Made by a program: the position numbers and the translations under genes
DNA from: an uncultured Pelagibacteraceae bacterium
GTDB lineage: Bacteria > Pseudomonadota > Alphaproteobacteria > Pelagibacterales > Pelagibacteraceae
Length of the DNA stretch: 51,497 nucleotides
Reading direction: 5' to 3'
NCBI GenBank assembly: GCA_902610115.1
Contig: CACLUK010000006.1
Location: 1 to 51,497, forward strand
Part shown: positions 25,504 through 34,121 of the stretch, piece by piece
Numbering within the stretch: the first letter of the stretch is position 1
Layout: every line of letters starts with the position of its first letter
Notes under the pieces: model-generated
What the model was told of the DNA's origin: nothing
The model's input: only the letters and a program-made list of their open reading frames with translations
Database searches by the model: none

Positions 25504-26802
25504 TTACTTTCTTTTAAGACTACGTTTGAAAATTATATTAATTTTTTTAGTATGATAACTAAAATTAAATAATTTTTTAAGTTTATTAACAGGTATTTTA
25601 GCAGTTATTTTTTTGTCTGAAAGAATTTTGCCTAAAAATGAGGAATTTTCTTTCCATGCTTTTAAAGCGTTTTTTTGTACTAATCTATAAGCCTCCTCCC
25701 TTGAAAAGCCAGCTGTTGTAAGCTCAAGCATGACTCTTTGGGAAAAAAAAATTCCATTAGTTAAATTTAAATTTTTAAGCATTTTTTTCGGGTAAACATT
25801 TAAATTTTTCACAACATTATTTAATCTTACTAAAGCAAAGTCTAATGCAATAGTTGTATCAGGACCAATATTTCTTTCGACTGCAGAATGTGAAATATCT
25901 CTTTCGTGCCATAATGCAACATTTTCAAGAGCAGGGATCACGCTTGATCTTACTAATCTAGCTAGGCCAGTTAAATTTTCACTAAGAATAGGATTTTTTT
26001 TATGTGGCATTGCTGAAGAGCCTTTTTGTTTTTTTCCAAAAAATTCTTCAACTTCTAGAACTTCGGTCCTTTGTAAATGTCTGATCTCCACTGCAAATCT
26101 TTCTATTGAACTCGCAATAATTGCAAGAGTTGAAAAAAATTGTGCGTGTCTGTCCCTAGGCACTATTTGTGTAGAAATCGGTTCCACATTAAGTTTAAGT
26201 TTTTTTGCAACATAACTTTCAACTCTTGGATCTATATTAGCAAATGTTCCTACAGCTCCAGAAATTGCGCAAGTAGAAATTTCATTTATAGAACTCTCCA
26301 ATCTTTTTTTATTTCTTAAAAATTCTTGATAAAAAGTTAGCATTTTCAAACCAAAAGTTATAGGTTCAGCATGGATACCATGACTTCTGCCAATACATAG
26401 TGTGTGCTTATATTTATTAGCCTGACGTTTAATAGAAGATAATAATTGATTAATGTCTTCTAACAAAATCTTACCAGACTGTTTGAGTTGAAGATTAAAA
26501 CAAGTATCTAAAACATCGGAAGAAGTCATACCTTTATGAAGATATCTAGCTTCTTTACCCGCTTTTTCAGTTATAGAAGTTAAAAAAGCGATAACATCAT
26601 GTTTTACCTTTTCCTCTATTTTTAAAATTCTATTGACATTAATTCTGGCTTTAGATTTTACTTTTTTTACAACTCCTTTGGGAATAAGCCTAAATTTTTC
26701 CATTGCCTCAGCTGCAGCTAATTCTATTTCTAGCCAGATTGTATATTTATTGTAATCATCCCAAATATTTTTAATTTCTTTTCTTGAGTATCTTTCAATC
26801 AT
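25504..26802 (-). CDS. purB: Adenylosuccinate lyase PurB
   Basis: 432 aa from the ATG at 26802 (a TTG one codon upstream is less likely). Fumarase/aspartase superfamily signature GSSAMPHKKNP with the flexible catalytic-serine loop, TSSDVLDT, and GRSHGIHAEP with the catalytic histidine. It acts twice in purine synthesis (SAICAR and adenylosuccinate cleavage). The ATG overlaps the map stop by 1 base (TGATG). Confidence 0.96.
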   Translation of the reverse strand: MIERYSRKEIKNIWDDYNKYTIWLEIELAAAEAMEKFRLIPKGVVKKVKSKARINVNRILKIEEKVKHDVIAFLTSITEKAGKEARYLHKGMTSSDVLDTCFNLQLKQSGKILLEDINQLLSSIKRQANKYKHTLCIGRSHGIHAEPITFGLKMLTFYQEFLRNKKRLESSINEISTCAISGAVGTFANIDPRVESYVAKKLKLNVEPISTQIVPRDRHAQFFSTLAIIASSIERFAVEIRHLQRTEVLEVEEFFGKKQKGSSAMPHKKNPILSENLTGLARLVRSSVIPALENVALWHERDISHSAVERNIGPDTTIALDFALVRLNNVVKNLNVYPKKMLKNLNLTNGIFFSQRVMLELTTAGFSREEAYRLVQKNALKAWKENSSFLGKILSDKKITAKIPVNKLKKLFNFSYHTKKINIIFKRSLKRK

Positions 26803-27554
26803 CAATTTTTTTTTGGTAGAGTGAATATTTCACAGCCATTACTTGTTACACCAATTGTATGTTCAAATTGTGCAGATAAAGATTTATCTTTTGTAACAGC
26901 AGTCCAACCGTCGTTAAGTGTTTTTGTTTCATACTTACCTAAATTAATCATTGGCTCAATAGTAAAAATCATACCTGCCTTTACTTTTTCACCTGATCCT
27001 GATTGGCCATAGTGAAGAACATTTGGCTCCTTGTGAAAAACTTCTCCAATACCATGTCCACAAAAATCTTGAACAACAGAAAATCCTTCCGCTTCTACGT
27101 GTTTTTGAATTGTTGCACCAATATCACCCAAATGAATATCTTCTTTTACAATGTTTATCGCTTTCATCATTGCTTCATAAGTAACTTTTACTAATTTTTT
27201 TGCTTTTATCGAAACTTCTCCAATTTCAAATGTTCTACTTGTATCTCCATGCCAACCATCTTTGACCGCGGTAACATCAACGTTGACAATATCTCCCTCT
27301 TTAAGTTCTTTTTCTGAAGGTATTCCGTGACAGACCACATGGTTGGTAGATGTACAACAAGATTTAGGAAATCCTCTATAAAATAATGGAGCAGAGAATG
27401 CTTTATGATCATTTATAAATTCATAACAAAGCTTATCAATTTCTTTTGTTCGAATTCCTGGTTTTACAATTTTTGCAACTTCATCTAAGGCGCCTGCAGC
27501 GATAGACCCTGCTAATCTTGTTTTAGAAAATGCTTCTTTATAGTTTTTGCTCAT
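26802..27554 (-). CDS. map: Type I methionine aminopeptidase
   Basis: 250 aa M24 metallopeptidase that removes initiator methionine. The metal ligands lie in VNVDVTAVKDGWHGDTSRTF (two Asp), CGHGIGEVFHKEP (His), TIEPMI (Glu) and SAQFEHTIGV (Glu). The substrate-binding histidine is in TNHVVCHGIP. The start overlaps the sfsA stop (TAATG) and the end overlaps purB, so it is co-translated with both. Confidence 0.96.
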   Translation of the reverse strand: MSKNYKEAFSKTRLAGSIAAGALDEVAKIVKPGIRTKEIDKLCYEFINDHKAFSAPLFYRGFPKSCCTSTNHVVCHGIPSEKELKEGDIVNVDVTAVKDGWHGDTSRTFEIGEVSIKAKKLVKVTYEAMMKAINIVKEDIHLGDIGATIQKHVEAEGFSVVQDFCGHGIGEVFHKEPNVLHYGQSGSGEKVKAGMIFTIEPMINLGKYETKTLNDGWTAVTKDKSLSAQFEHTIGVTSNGCEIFTLPKKN

Positions 27555-28249
27555 TAAATTAAGACTTGTATTTTACGATTTAGTTTTATTCCTTTTGATG
27601 AAAATTTACAATCATAGCAGAGTATTTTTAATTTTTTTTTAACAGCTTTTTCCAATAATTTACTGTATTCAGGATCAATATCTTTAGCCAATTTAAATTT
27701 ATTGCAATCTTCTCTTTGGATTAAATAAAGGAGATATGTTTCATATCCTTTTCTTCTTGCGTTCAACAATTCTTTAATGTGTTTAAGCCCTCTTGAAGTG
27801 ATCGCATCAGGAAATTCTGCCAAACTTTTTTTCCTTGATAAAGTCACATTTTTAACTTCGATAAACGTTCTTTTTGTTTTTTCAATTAAAAGAAAGTCAA
27901 ACCTAGTATTATTGTTAAATTTTACTTCTTGTTGTATTTCAATTAAATCTTTAAAAATTTTGATTTTTTTTTTCTTTAAAGCATCCAAAACAATTTTATT
28001 TGTTAAATGAGTATTAATCCCAACCTTAGAATTTTGGTCTTCAATGACCTGTAAAGTATACTTTAACTTTCTTTTTGGATTATCAGCCTCGCTTAACCAT
28101 ACTTTATTACCTTTTTTCAATAACCCCATCATTGAGCCTGTGTTAGGACAATGTGCAGTTACAGTTAAATCACCAATTCTGACATCAACAAAAAAACGTT
28201 TATATCTTTTAATAAATTCACCTGATATTAATTTTTTATTAAAGTTCAT
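27554..28249 (-). CDS. sfsA: SfsA family protein
   Basis: 231 aa SfsA homologue, a family named from sugar fermentation stimulation in E. coli and proposed to bind DNA or act as a nuclease-like protein. Family landmarks are YKRFFVDVRIGDLTVTAHCPNTGSM near the N-terminus, DFLLIEKTKRTFIEVKNVTL (a PD-(D/E)xK-like acidic strand) and FPDAITSRGLKHIKELL. First gene of the minus-strand run to grxD. Its ATG is only 16 bases from the divergent cinA-like ATG, so its promoter must lie partly in that gene. Confidence 0.92.
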   Translation of the reverse strand: MNFNKKLISGEFIKRYKRFFVDVRIGDLTVTAHCPNTGSMMGLLKKGNKVWLSEADNPKRKLKYTLQVIEDQNSKVGINTHLTNKIVLDALKKKKIKIFKDLIEIQQEVKFNNNTRFDFLLIEKTKRTFIEVKNVTLSRKKSLAEFPDAITSRGLKHIKELLNARRKGYETYLLYLIQREDCNKFKLAKDIDPEYSKLLEKAVKKKLKILCYDCKFSSKGIKLNRKIQVLI

Positions 28250-28265
28250 GTATAAATATTAATCT

Positions 28266-29021
28266 ATGAAGAAAAAAAAAAAAGTAAATGCTGCAATTTT
28301 AATAATAGGAAATGAAATTTTATCTGGTAGAACACAAGATAAAAATGTTGCATTCATTAGTAATTGGCTCAATCTTAATTGTGGAATTACAGTTTTAGAG
28401 GTAAGAATTATACCTGACGTTGAAAAAATTATAATTAAAAATATTCAAGATCTTTCAAAGAAATTTGATTATGTTTTTTCTACAGGCGGTATAGGTCCAA
28501 CGCATGATGATATAACTGCAAAATCGATAGCAAAAGCTTTTAAAGTAAAATATGGATTTCATAAAGAAGCTTATAAAATTTTAGAAAATTATTACGGTAA
28601 AAATAAATTTAACGATGGTAGAAAAAAAATGGCTAAGATGCCTTTAATATCAAAATTAATTTATAATCCATCAAGTGCTGCGCCAGGGTTTATAACTAAA
28701 AATGTTTTGTCTCTTCCTGGTGTACCTTCTATATTAAATTCAATGATAGAAAATTGTAAAAAATATTTAATAAGAGGCTCAAAGGTTCATAGCAAAACAA
28801 TTAATCTCTTTACAGTCGAAAGTAATATTTCAAAACAGTTGGGGTTAATTCAAAATAAATATAAGAAATTTGTTGATATTGGAAGTTATCCTTTTTTTAG
28901 ATTGGGTAAAATTGGAGTTTCTGTGGTTTCAAGATCAACTTCAAAAACAAAACTTAAAAATGTTCACAAGGAGCTTATAAAAGCTGTAAATTTAAAAGGG
29001 ATAAAAATTTTAAAAATTTAA
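28266..29021 (+). CDS. Molybdopterin-binding (MoaB/CinA N-terminal) domain protein
   Basis: 251 aa, matching the CinA N-terminal/MoCF-biosynthesis fold. NAAILIIGNEILSGRTQDKN at the start and YVFSTGGIGPTHDDITAKSIAKAF (about 70-93) form the binding site, and PGFITKNVLSLPGVPSILNSM follows. The CinA C-terminal deamidase (PncC) domain is absent. The family includes molybdenum cofactor proteins and ADP-ribose/NMN salvage enzymes, so the exact reaction is open. It overlaps the convergent glycosyltransferase by 4 bases. Confidence 0.87.
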   Translation: MKKKKKVNAAILIIGNEILSGRTQDKNVAFISNWLNLNCGITVLEVRIIPDVEKIIIKNIQDLSKKFDYVFSTGGIGPTHDDITAKSIAKAFKVKYGFHKEAYKILENYYGKNKFNDGRKKMAKMPLISKLIYNPSSAAPGFITKNVLSLPGVPSILNSMIENCKKYLIRGSKVHSKTINLFTVESNISKQLGLIQNKYKKFVDIGSYPFFRLGKIGVSVVSRSTSKTKLKNVHKELIKAVNLKGIKILKI

Positions 29022-29971
29022 ATCAGAGTAAGAACTTCATTTACTTCAATTGAGTTTATATCTTTATTTTTATGAATTTTTTTACTATCTAATATTTTAG
29101 TAAATTTATTTTTCGGTGCAAATTTTTCGGCACTAGTTGGCCCAAACAAAACTATCATTGGAATGTTAGCTAAAGCCATCATATGCATAACACCATTATC
29201 TATAGACACTGCAGTTTCTAATCTAGAAGCTAATGCAGTTACTAGGGCAGGGCAAGCTAATTTGGAGTTAATTTCAGGAAAAATTGCTGCTGGAACTTGA
29301 CTTTTAATTTTCTCAATTAGATCGACTCTATTGTTTTCAACGAAAAAAACAGGAATTTTATTTTTTGATAATATTTTATTTGCTAAAGCTGTGAATTTAA
29401 AAATTGACCAACTTTTTTTCCTATATTCATTACCTTGTGTAACAGAAAACCCTACATAATTTGAATTTGGCAAAAGTCTTTTAGCCTCTGATAAGATCTC
29501 TTTTGGTAATTTTTTTACTTTAAAGTCAAGCTTCAAAATATCTTCTTCAAAAAATAAACTTAAATTTTCAAAATGGTCTGATGATATTGATTTAATTTTT
29601 TTTGAAGACAAACGACCATTTAAGGTTCTTGAATAAAAAAAGTCATGAGGCACTTGTTTTAATATCATCGTATTTCTTAGCTTTGTTTGTAAATCAATTA
29701 TCAAATTAAATTTACCCAAAGCTACTTTTGTAAAACGTTTTTTCACAAAAAATGCATGCCACCATCTGAAGCCAAAATATTTTAACCCTAAGTCTAAGGT
29801 TTCTAATTTAATGTTATATTCTTTCAATCTCCCATTAAAATGATTTGCATGAGCGCCCAAATAGTAAAACTTTGATTTTTTAAAATGGCTTTTTAGACTA
29901 ATTATTAAAGGAAATAGCTGAATTGAGTCCCCAAGTCCGCCTCCAGAGTTATATATTAAGATTCTTTTCAT
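29018..29971 (-). CDS. Glycosyltransferase family 9 (heptosyltransferase-like)
   Basis: 317 aa GT-B fold protein of the ADP-heptose:LPS heptosyltransferase family. The N-terminus ILIYNSGGGLGDSIQLFPLI is the family's acceptor-side motif. VGFSVTQGNEYRKKSWS is in the middle and SIDNGVMHMMALANIPMIVLFGPTSAEKFAP is the donor-binding end. It probably adds a sugar to lipopolysaccharide core. It is the last gene before the tRNA-Leu fragment that marks the accessory island. Confidence 0.87.
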   Translation of the reverse strand: MKRILIYNSGGGLGDSIQLFPLIISLKSHFKKSKFYYLGAHANHFNGRLKEYNIKLETLDLGLKYFGFRWWHAFFVKKRFTKVALGKFNLIIDLQTKLRNTMILKQVPHDFFYSRTLNGRLSSKKIKSISSDHFENLSLFFEEDILKLDFKVKKLPKEILSEAKRLLPNSNYVGFSVTQGNEYRKKSWSIFKFTALANKILSKNKIPVFFVENNRVDLIEKIKSQVPAAIFPEINSKLACPALVTALASRLETAVSIDNGVMHMMALANIPMIVLFGPTSAEKFAPKNKFTKILDSKKIHKNKDINSIEVNEVLTLI

Positions 29972-30036
29972 TTAAAAATATATTTTATAAGATTTAAATA
30001 ATAATATAAATATCATATACATAATTAAATTAATGT

Positions 30037-30075
30037 GCCCTCGTGGTGAAATTGGTAGACACAAAGGACTTAAAA
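30037..30075 (+). pseudogene. Truncated tRNA-Leu(UAA), 5' half only
   Basis: These 39 bases are identical to the first 39 bases of the complete tRNA-Leu at 36683: acceptor 5' strand GCCCTCG, D arm, anticodon stem AAGGA and loop CTTAAAA. After the loop the sequence becomes CCCTAGGG instead of TCCTTGCCC. No variable arm, T arm or acceptor 3' strand follows, so it cannot fold as a tRNA. It is read as the left attachment-site remnant. Confidence 0.88.
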
Positions 30076-30098
30076 CCCTAGGGATAGAGCAAGATTAG

Positions 30099-30128
30099 AG
30101 TCTCAGACAGTCTCAGATAGTCTCAAAA
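30099..30128 (+). repeat. Three tandem 10-bp repeats AGTCTCAGAY
   Basis: AGTCTCAGAC, AGTCTCAGAT and AGTCTCAAAA follow each other without gaps, 24 bases after the tRNA fragment. One-helical-turn spacing beside an attachment site suggests protein-binding arm sites, but this is inference. Confidence 0.75.
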
Positions 30129-30201
30129 CATTATCAATCCTCATTTAATTATTTAGCCCTTCAATTAATATTAGAAATCAAGGCAAATTTATTTGTGCAG
30201 T

Positions 30202-30223
30202 CTAGAAGATAACTAGAAGACAG
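30202..30223 (+). repeat. Phased 11-bp repeat pair, left-end cluster
   Basis: CTAGAAGATAA and CTAGAAGACAG are adjacent 11-base units, preceded by TGTGCAGT. The same unit recurs in the middle (33089-33110) and at the right end (36581-36602) of the island and was not noticed elsewhere in the window. Confidence 0.8.
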
Positions 30224-30287
30224 AAAGGGAAAATTTGGTAAGATTATTTATTGAAAAAACTTTTAAAATATAAATAAGGAGTTTGAT

Positions 30288-30602
30288 ATGGGAATACTAG
30301 TCAAAGGTGAAATTACAATTACTAAAGGATTTAAAACATGGAAAGAGATGGTCTATGCGCAGGATGGAAAATTAAAAGAACATGGAATAAAATTTGTTTT
30401 TGCAGGCACACAAAAAGATGACCCGACAAAACTTCATACAGTAATGCAATTTCCAAACATGGAAGCACTCCAAGCTTTTAAGGATGATAAGGAACTTGCT
30501 GAGAAAAGAAAGGAAGCTGGAGCTGTTTTAGAAACTGCTGTAATGACTCCAATTTCAGATGAGCATCTTGCTAACTATCCAGATGCATATATTAAAAATT
30601 AA
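30288..30602 (+). CDS. Small dimeric alpha/beta-barrel-like protein, function unknown
   Basis: 104 aa soluble protein without signal peptide. The pattern of strand (ILVKGEITIT), helix (TWKEMVYAQDGKLKEHG), strand (IKFVFAGTQKDDPTKLHTVMQFPN) and helix (MEALQAFKDDKELAEKRKEAG) resembles dimeric alpha/beta-barrel (ABM or DUF3764-like) proteins, which range from monooxygenases to small binding proteins. I cannot assign a function. It has a good ribosome site (AAGGAG) and ends directly before the ATG of the next gene, so the two are coupled. First cargo gene of the island. Confidence 0.65.
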   Translation: MGILVKGEITITKGFKTWKEMVYAQDGKLKEHGIKFVFAGTQKDDPTKLHTVMQFPNMEALQAFKDDKELAEKRKEAGAVLETAVMTPISDEHLANYPDAYIKN

Positions 30603-31871
30603 ATGAAAAAACTTCTAATGATCATAGTTCTTGGTTTGTTGTGCAGTGGGAATACTTACGCAAAGAAAAATGATATTGTTATTCCGAAATACTTCTTTGC
30701 AAATGAACTCACAAAAAAAAATTGTTCGCTAAAAGGTGTACATGGTTATGGCAGTTGGGGTAAAGCAGGCTGGGACTTAGATCTTTCAATAACACATGTA
30801 AGTAAGTCAAAAAATCCTGAATTACAAGGAAACAACTATGATCATTTAATGAAACTTACTAAGTATGATTGGAACAAAGATCACGAACAAAGATCAAACA
30901 GCATATATGTTAATCACGAAAAACATTCTAATAGGTTAGCATTACTGCACGGAGCTATTGTAACAGCAATCGTAGATAACAAAATGAAGGAACATGGTCC
31001 GATTATTGCTGAAGTTATGCTAGCCTGGGCAGAAGCAGGTGTGATGTTAAATACTTTAACTTCTAAAGAAATTAGTAAACTAAAAGATGAAGGTAAAGTT
31101 GATAGACTATGTTATGGAGGAGCCAAAGCCAAAGGTAACAAACCTTGTATTTCTCACAGACCGCATGAAGCTCAAATATATGGAGCTACCTATATCCAAC
31201 AAGCATATTTAATGAAAAATCATTTTACTAAAGAACAATATAAAATTATTGATGAGTATATTGATACTTTGTACAAAAAATATATCAAGCCGTGGGCTGA
31301 AAAAGAACTTACATCAAAGAAACATGCAAGAGGTTTTATACAAATGGCTGATGGAACTATCTCTGTCCTATCATATTTGGCTTGGAAAGATGAACCAGGT
31401 TCCGTAGCAGAATGGATTAAAAAAGGAATTAGTAAAGCCGGTAAAGTTGTATATCAAGATGGATATATTCATAATAACAGTTTCAGAGGTGTTAGAGATG
31501 TCTGGTATCATTCTCAGGGTGTAAATAATTTATTAGGACTTTATGCAATAGCTGAACTATGGGGCTATAAGGAGTTTCCAAAAGAATTAAAGCAAAGAAT
31601 AGATAGAACTGTCGATATACTGAACTTGGGACTTACTGATGTTAAAAAATACAGAGAACGTAAAGATCCATCGGGGTTACAGAACTTTACAAAAGATCAA
31701 GCGCACGCAAATTATCACACACACCAGATGGCTATATCTCTAGACTGGCTAATTAAAAAGTACACAGACAGAGATCATACTATAGTTGCAAATGATAGAA
31801 TGTGGAAATCAAAAAAATCAGTTTATTTTGTAGATAGAAACTTTGGATTTGAACCAAAGTGTATGAATTAA
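30603..31871 (+). CDS. Secreted alginate-lyase-like (alpha/alpha toroid) protein
   Basis: 422 aa with a clear signal peptide (MKKLLMIIVLGLLCSGNTYA, cleavage near 20). The mature part is rich in helices with alternating Trp/His-containing loops: NSIYVNHEKHSNRLALLHGAIVTAI, HRPHEAQIYGATYIQQAYL, NNSFRGVRDVWYHSQGVNNLLGLYAIAELWG and NYHTHQMAISLDWL. This pattern resembles the catalytic face of (alpha/alpha) toroid alginate/polysaccharide lyases such as PL5, with candidate His and Tyr in VWYHSQG. The resemblance is motif level only; it could also be a non-catalytic glycan-binding protein. Its stop overlaps the next ATG by 1 base (TAATG). Confidence 0.55.
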   Translation: MKKLLMIIVLGLLCSGNTYAKKNDIVIPKYFFANELTKKNCSLKGVHGYGSWGKAGWDLDLSITHVSKSKNPELQGNNYDHLMKLTKYDWNKDHEQRSNSIYVNHEKHSNRLALLHGAIVTAIVDNKMKEHGPIIAEVMLAWAEAGVMLNTLTSKEISKLKDEGKVDRLCYGGAKAKGNKPCISHRPHEAQIYGATYIQQAYLMKNHFTKEQYKIIDEYIDTLYKKYIKPWAEKELTSKKHARGFIQMADGTISVLSYLAWKDEPGSVAEWIKKGISKAGKVVYQDGYIHNNSFRGVRDVWYHSQGVNNLLGLYAIAELWGYKEFPKELKQRIDRTVDILNLGLTDVKKYRERKDPSGLQNFTKDQAHANYHTHQMAISLDWLIKKYTDRDHTIVANDRMWKSKKSVYFVDRNFGFEPKCMN

Positions 31872-33061
31872 TGAAAAAACTTTTAGTTATCGTGGTTCTA
31901 GGTTTTATCCTAAGTAATACGTCTTCAGCTACACCACCAAAAAATAAATGGTCTCCTTCATTAGAAAGATGGAAGAAAGATTTTCCAAAAGCAGAATACC
32001 CTCCTAATGATTGTAAGTTTTGTACAGAAAGACACGATTACTGGGCTCATGGCTATTATCGTAAAGCAAGTTTAAAAAATAGAGATCACAAAAATAATGG
32101 AGGGCTGAAAAGAATTGTAATACAACCAGCAAAAAAAACAATCAGACCAATTAAAAAAAATATAAAACCTCTTCCAAAAGAAATTTATGATTATGTATAT
32201 TACAGAGATATCTCTAGTTTGATGGTATTTGATAAAGGAGAATTAATTCACGATTGGAAAAGAGATTATATTTTTAATAACAAACCTATAAATGGTGAGT
32301 CAAGGAGCAAATCAATAGTTGGTGTTGCTGCTTTAAAAATGGCTTGTCAAAATATTTTAGATTTAGATAAAACTCATGGTGATTACTCTCCAGAAATTAA
32401 AAACTCATTTTATGGCCATGTAAAATTAAAAGACTCTTTAAATATGTTGGCTAGAGATCAATTTGTAATAAATTATAATATTTTAAAGGAAATACACAGA
32501 AAGAAATCTGACTTAACAACTATTCTTAATAAGCACCCTAAAAAATTAGAAACAGAAGGACCAAAAGAATTTAAATACTCAAATCCTAATACTGATTTAA
32601 TAACATTAGATATGATCAATGTATTAGGAGGAAAAAAGAAGTTTGCTAAATGGTTTCAAAAAAATATTTCAGAAACTGCAGGTTTTGAGTCAAAGGGTAA
32701 AATATTATTAGATAAAAAGGGAGCTCCAATTTCATCGTCATCTATCATGCTTACTAGAGAAGATTGGCTAAGGTTTGGAATATACGTTATTGAATTAATG
32801 AAGGATAAAAACTCTTGTGAGGCAAAAAAGTTACAAGAGGCTTTTAAGAATGCCGTTCCCACTAAGAAAAAATTTGCTCCTAAATATGCAATGTTCTTTT
32901 GGTTAAATGGGTATAATGTTGAAAATTTAGTTCAAATGAGAGGACACGGTTTAAGACTATCTTTAATTGATTGGAAAAATGACAAAATAATTCAGACGAA
33001 TGGTTTTGCTATTAGTTGGAAACCTCAAGAATTAGTAAATCTTGTTTGGAAACAAAACTAA
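31871..33061 (+). CDS. Secreted SxxK serine hydrolase (class C beta-lactamase/esterase-like)
   Basis: 396 aa from ATG 31871, chosen over an upstream GTG because the signal peptide (MKKLLVIVVLGFILSNTSSA) begins there. Class C beta-lactamase-family motifs are visible: GESRSKSIVG gives SRSK as the SxxK catalytic pair, YSNPNTDLI gives the YxN motif, and RGHGLRL near the C-terminus may stand for the KTG/HxG box. Such proteins are usually esterases, amidases or 6-aminohexanoate-dimer hydrolase-like enzymes rather than true beta-lactamases. An N-terminal stretch with two cysteines (DCKFCTERHDYWAHGYY) is extra. It is co-translated with the preceding lyase-like gene, so it may remove ester groups from the same substrate (inference). 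Confidence 0.7.
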   Translation: MKKLLVIVVLGFILSNTSSATPPKNKWSPSLERWKKDFPKAEYPPNDCKFCTERHDYWAHGYYRKASLKNRDHKNNGGLKRIVIQPAKKTIRPIKKNIKPLPKEIYDYVYYRDISSLMVFDKGELIHDWKRDYIFNNKPINGESRSKSIVGVAALKMACQNILDLDKTHGDYSPEIKNSFYGHVKLKDSLNMLARDQFVINYNILKEIHRKKSDLTTILNKHPKKLETEGPKEFKYSNPNTDLITLDMINVLGGKKKFAKWFQKNISETAGFESKGKILLDKKGAPISSSSIMLTREDWLRFGIYVIELMKDKNSCEAKKLQEAFKNAVPTKKKFAPKYAMFFWLNGYNVENLVQMRGHGLRLSLIDWKNDKIIQTNGFAISWKPQELVNLVWKQN

Positions 33062-33062
33062 C

Positions 33063-33110
33063 TTATTGTCCTATAAAATATGGGAAGACTAGGTGCAGAC
33101 TAGAAGATAA
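33063..33110 (+). repeat. Internal copy of the island repeat (29-base box plus phased 11-mers)
   Basis: 33063-33091 matches 36555-36583 with one mismatch over 29 bases (core ATATGGGAAGACTA). It runs straight into CTAGGTGCAGA and CTAGAAGATAA (33089-33110), again at 11-base spacing. GTGCAG just before the last unit also matches the left-end cluster. It lies between two cargo groups, directly after the serine hydrolase stop. Confidence 0.85.
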
Positions 33111-33157
33111 TTTTTACTTTTCATAAATATTTAATACTGATAATTTAAATTTTAACG

Positions 33158-34120
33158 ATGAAAAGTTTGTCTATATTTTTATTATTTTTTCTCTTTTTAA
33201 ATAATTCATATGCTGATCCAATAGTGTGGAAAGAATTAGCTGGAAGCAAAAGTAGTGGTAATAGTCGTTTAATTAATTTACCTGATAATGTTCTTGAAGG
33301 TAAAAAATTAAGAATGAACCATTGGGATTCATGCTGGCAAAATGGTAAAGGACCTGATCACTGTTTGATAATCACAGATGAAATTTCAAGAGATGATAAT
33401 ATCTCTATTAAATTTGAAAGTCATCCAGGTGATTGTGGGATATACAAGAAATCAAATGATAGCATAAATAACTGGAACAATTGCTATGAGGGAGCACGAC
33501 GAGTTTTTATAGGAACAAAGTATCGGGATTGGGGAAGTAAATGGCTTTCATTTTCCGTATTAATCCCTAAAAATTATATTCATTCAAATACGCCACTTAT
33601 ATTCAATCAAATACATAGAAAAGGCAAAGGTGCACATTATAGAATGGGTATTTCACCTGAAGGAATTGTAAATGTACAGTTAAGAAGTTTTCTTCACGAC
33701 AATGAGTGCGTGAAAATTAGCAAAAAACTTCTGGGAAAAAATATTTGTAGAAAAATAAGCGAAAAATATCACGATCCACCTTTTTTTGATTTAAAACATT
33801 TTTCTAATCACTTAGGAAAGTGGATAGATGTAATAGTACATACACCAAATAAGAAAAGTTTATTCATATGGGTTAACGGCAAAAAAATTGTAGATATGCA
33901 AAATAAAATGCCAGGAAACTCATCACTCTCGTCAACAAATTTTGGTATTTATCAAGACAGAGCAAATCAAATAAAGGCTAAAGGAAAAAAAGTGAAAACT
34001 AAATGGAAGTATGAGGAAGCGTCAACAGTTCAAATTTTGTACATAGATGAAATAAGATTTGCAGATCAATGTAATAAATTAAACCTAATAAATTTAGGGT
34101 ACAATTGTAATAAACTTTAA
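33158..34120 (+). CDS. Secreted polysaccharide-lyase-like jelly-roll protein
   Basis: 320 aa with a signal peptide (residues 1-19, ending NNSYA). The mature region looks like the heparin-lyase-I-type beta-jelly-roll (Polysacc_lyase, PF14099-like). The segments are KWLSFSVLIPKNY, PLIFNQIHRKGKGAHYRMGIS, HLGKWIDVIVHTPN, LFIWVNGKKIVDM and NFGIYQDRAN, in the family's usual order. Several cysteines (in DSCW, DHCLI, GDCG and NNCYE) suggest disulfides in an exported protein. Substrate unknown. It has its own AT-rich upstream region right after the internal repeat, so it begins a second cargo group. Confidence 0.65.
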   Translation: MKSLSIFLLFFLFLNNSYADPIVWKELAGSKSSGNSRLINLPDNVLEGKKLRMNHWDSCWQNGKGPDHCLIITDEISRDDNISIKFESHPGDCGIYKKSNDSINNWNNCYEGARRVFIGTKYRDWGSKWLSFSVLIPKNYIHSNTPLIFNQIHRKGKGAHYRMGISPEGIVNVQLRSFLHDNECVKISKKLLGKNICRKISEKYHDPPFFDLKHFSNHLGKWIDVIVHTPNKKSLFIWVNGKKIVDMQNKMPGNSSLSSTNFGIYQDRANQIKAKGKKVKTKWKYEEASTVQILYIDEIRFADQCNKLNLINLGYNCNKL

Positions 34121-34121
34121 A

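Larger units (their letters stand above)
29972..30287. other. Gene-free left junction of the island
   Basis: 316 bases without a protein gene. It holds the AT-rich upstream region of a tRNA, the truncated tRNA-Leu (30037-30075), a short CCCTAGGG palindrome right after the break (30076-30083), three tandem AGTCTCAGAY units (30099-30128), a phased pair of CTAGAAGA units (30202-30223) and the ribosome site (AAGGAG) of the first cargo gene. The density of short repeats is far above that of other gaps in the window. Confidence 0.7.

Noticed and set aside
30037..30110. Second functional tRNA-Leu
   Set aside because: Only the 5' half matches. No T arm or acceptor 3' strand follows the anticodon loop, so it cannot fold or be charged.
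30099..30223. CRISPR-like array in the island junction
   Set aside because: Units are 10-11 bases, in direct contact without spacers, and no cas genes are present. Better read as protein-binding repeats.
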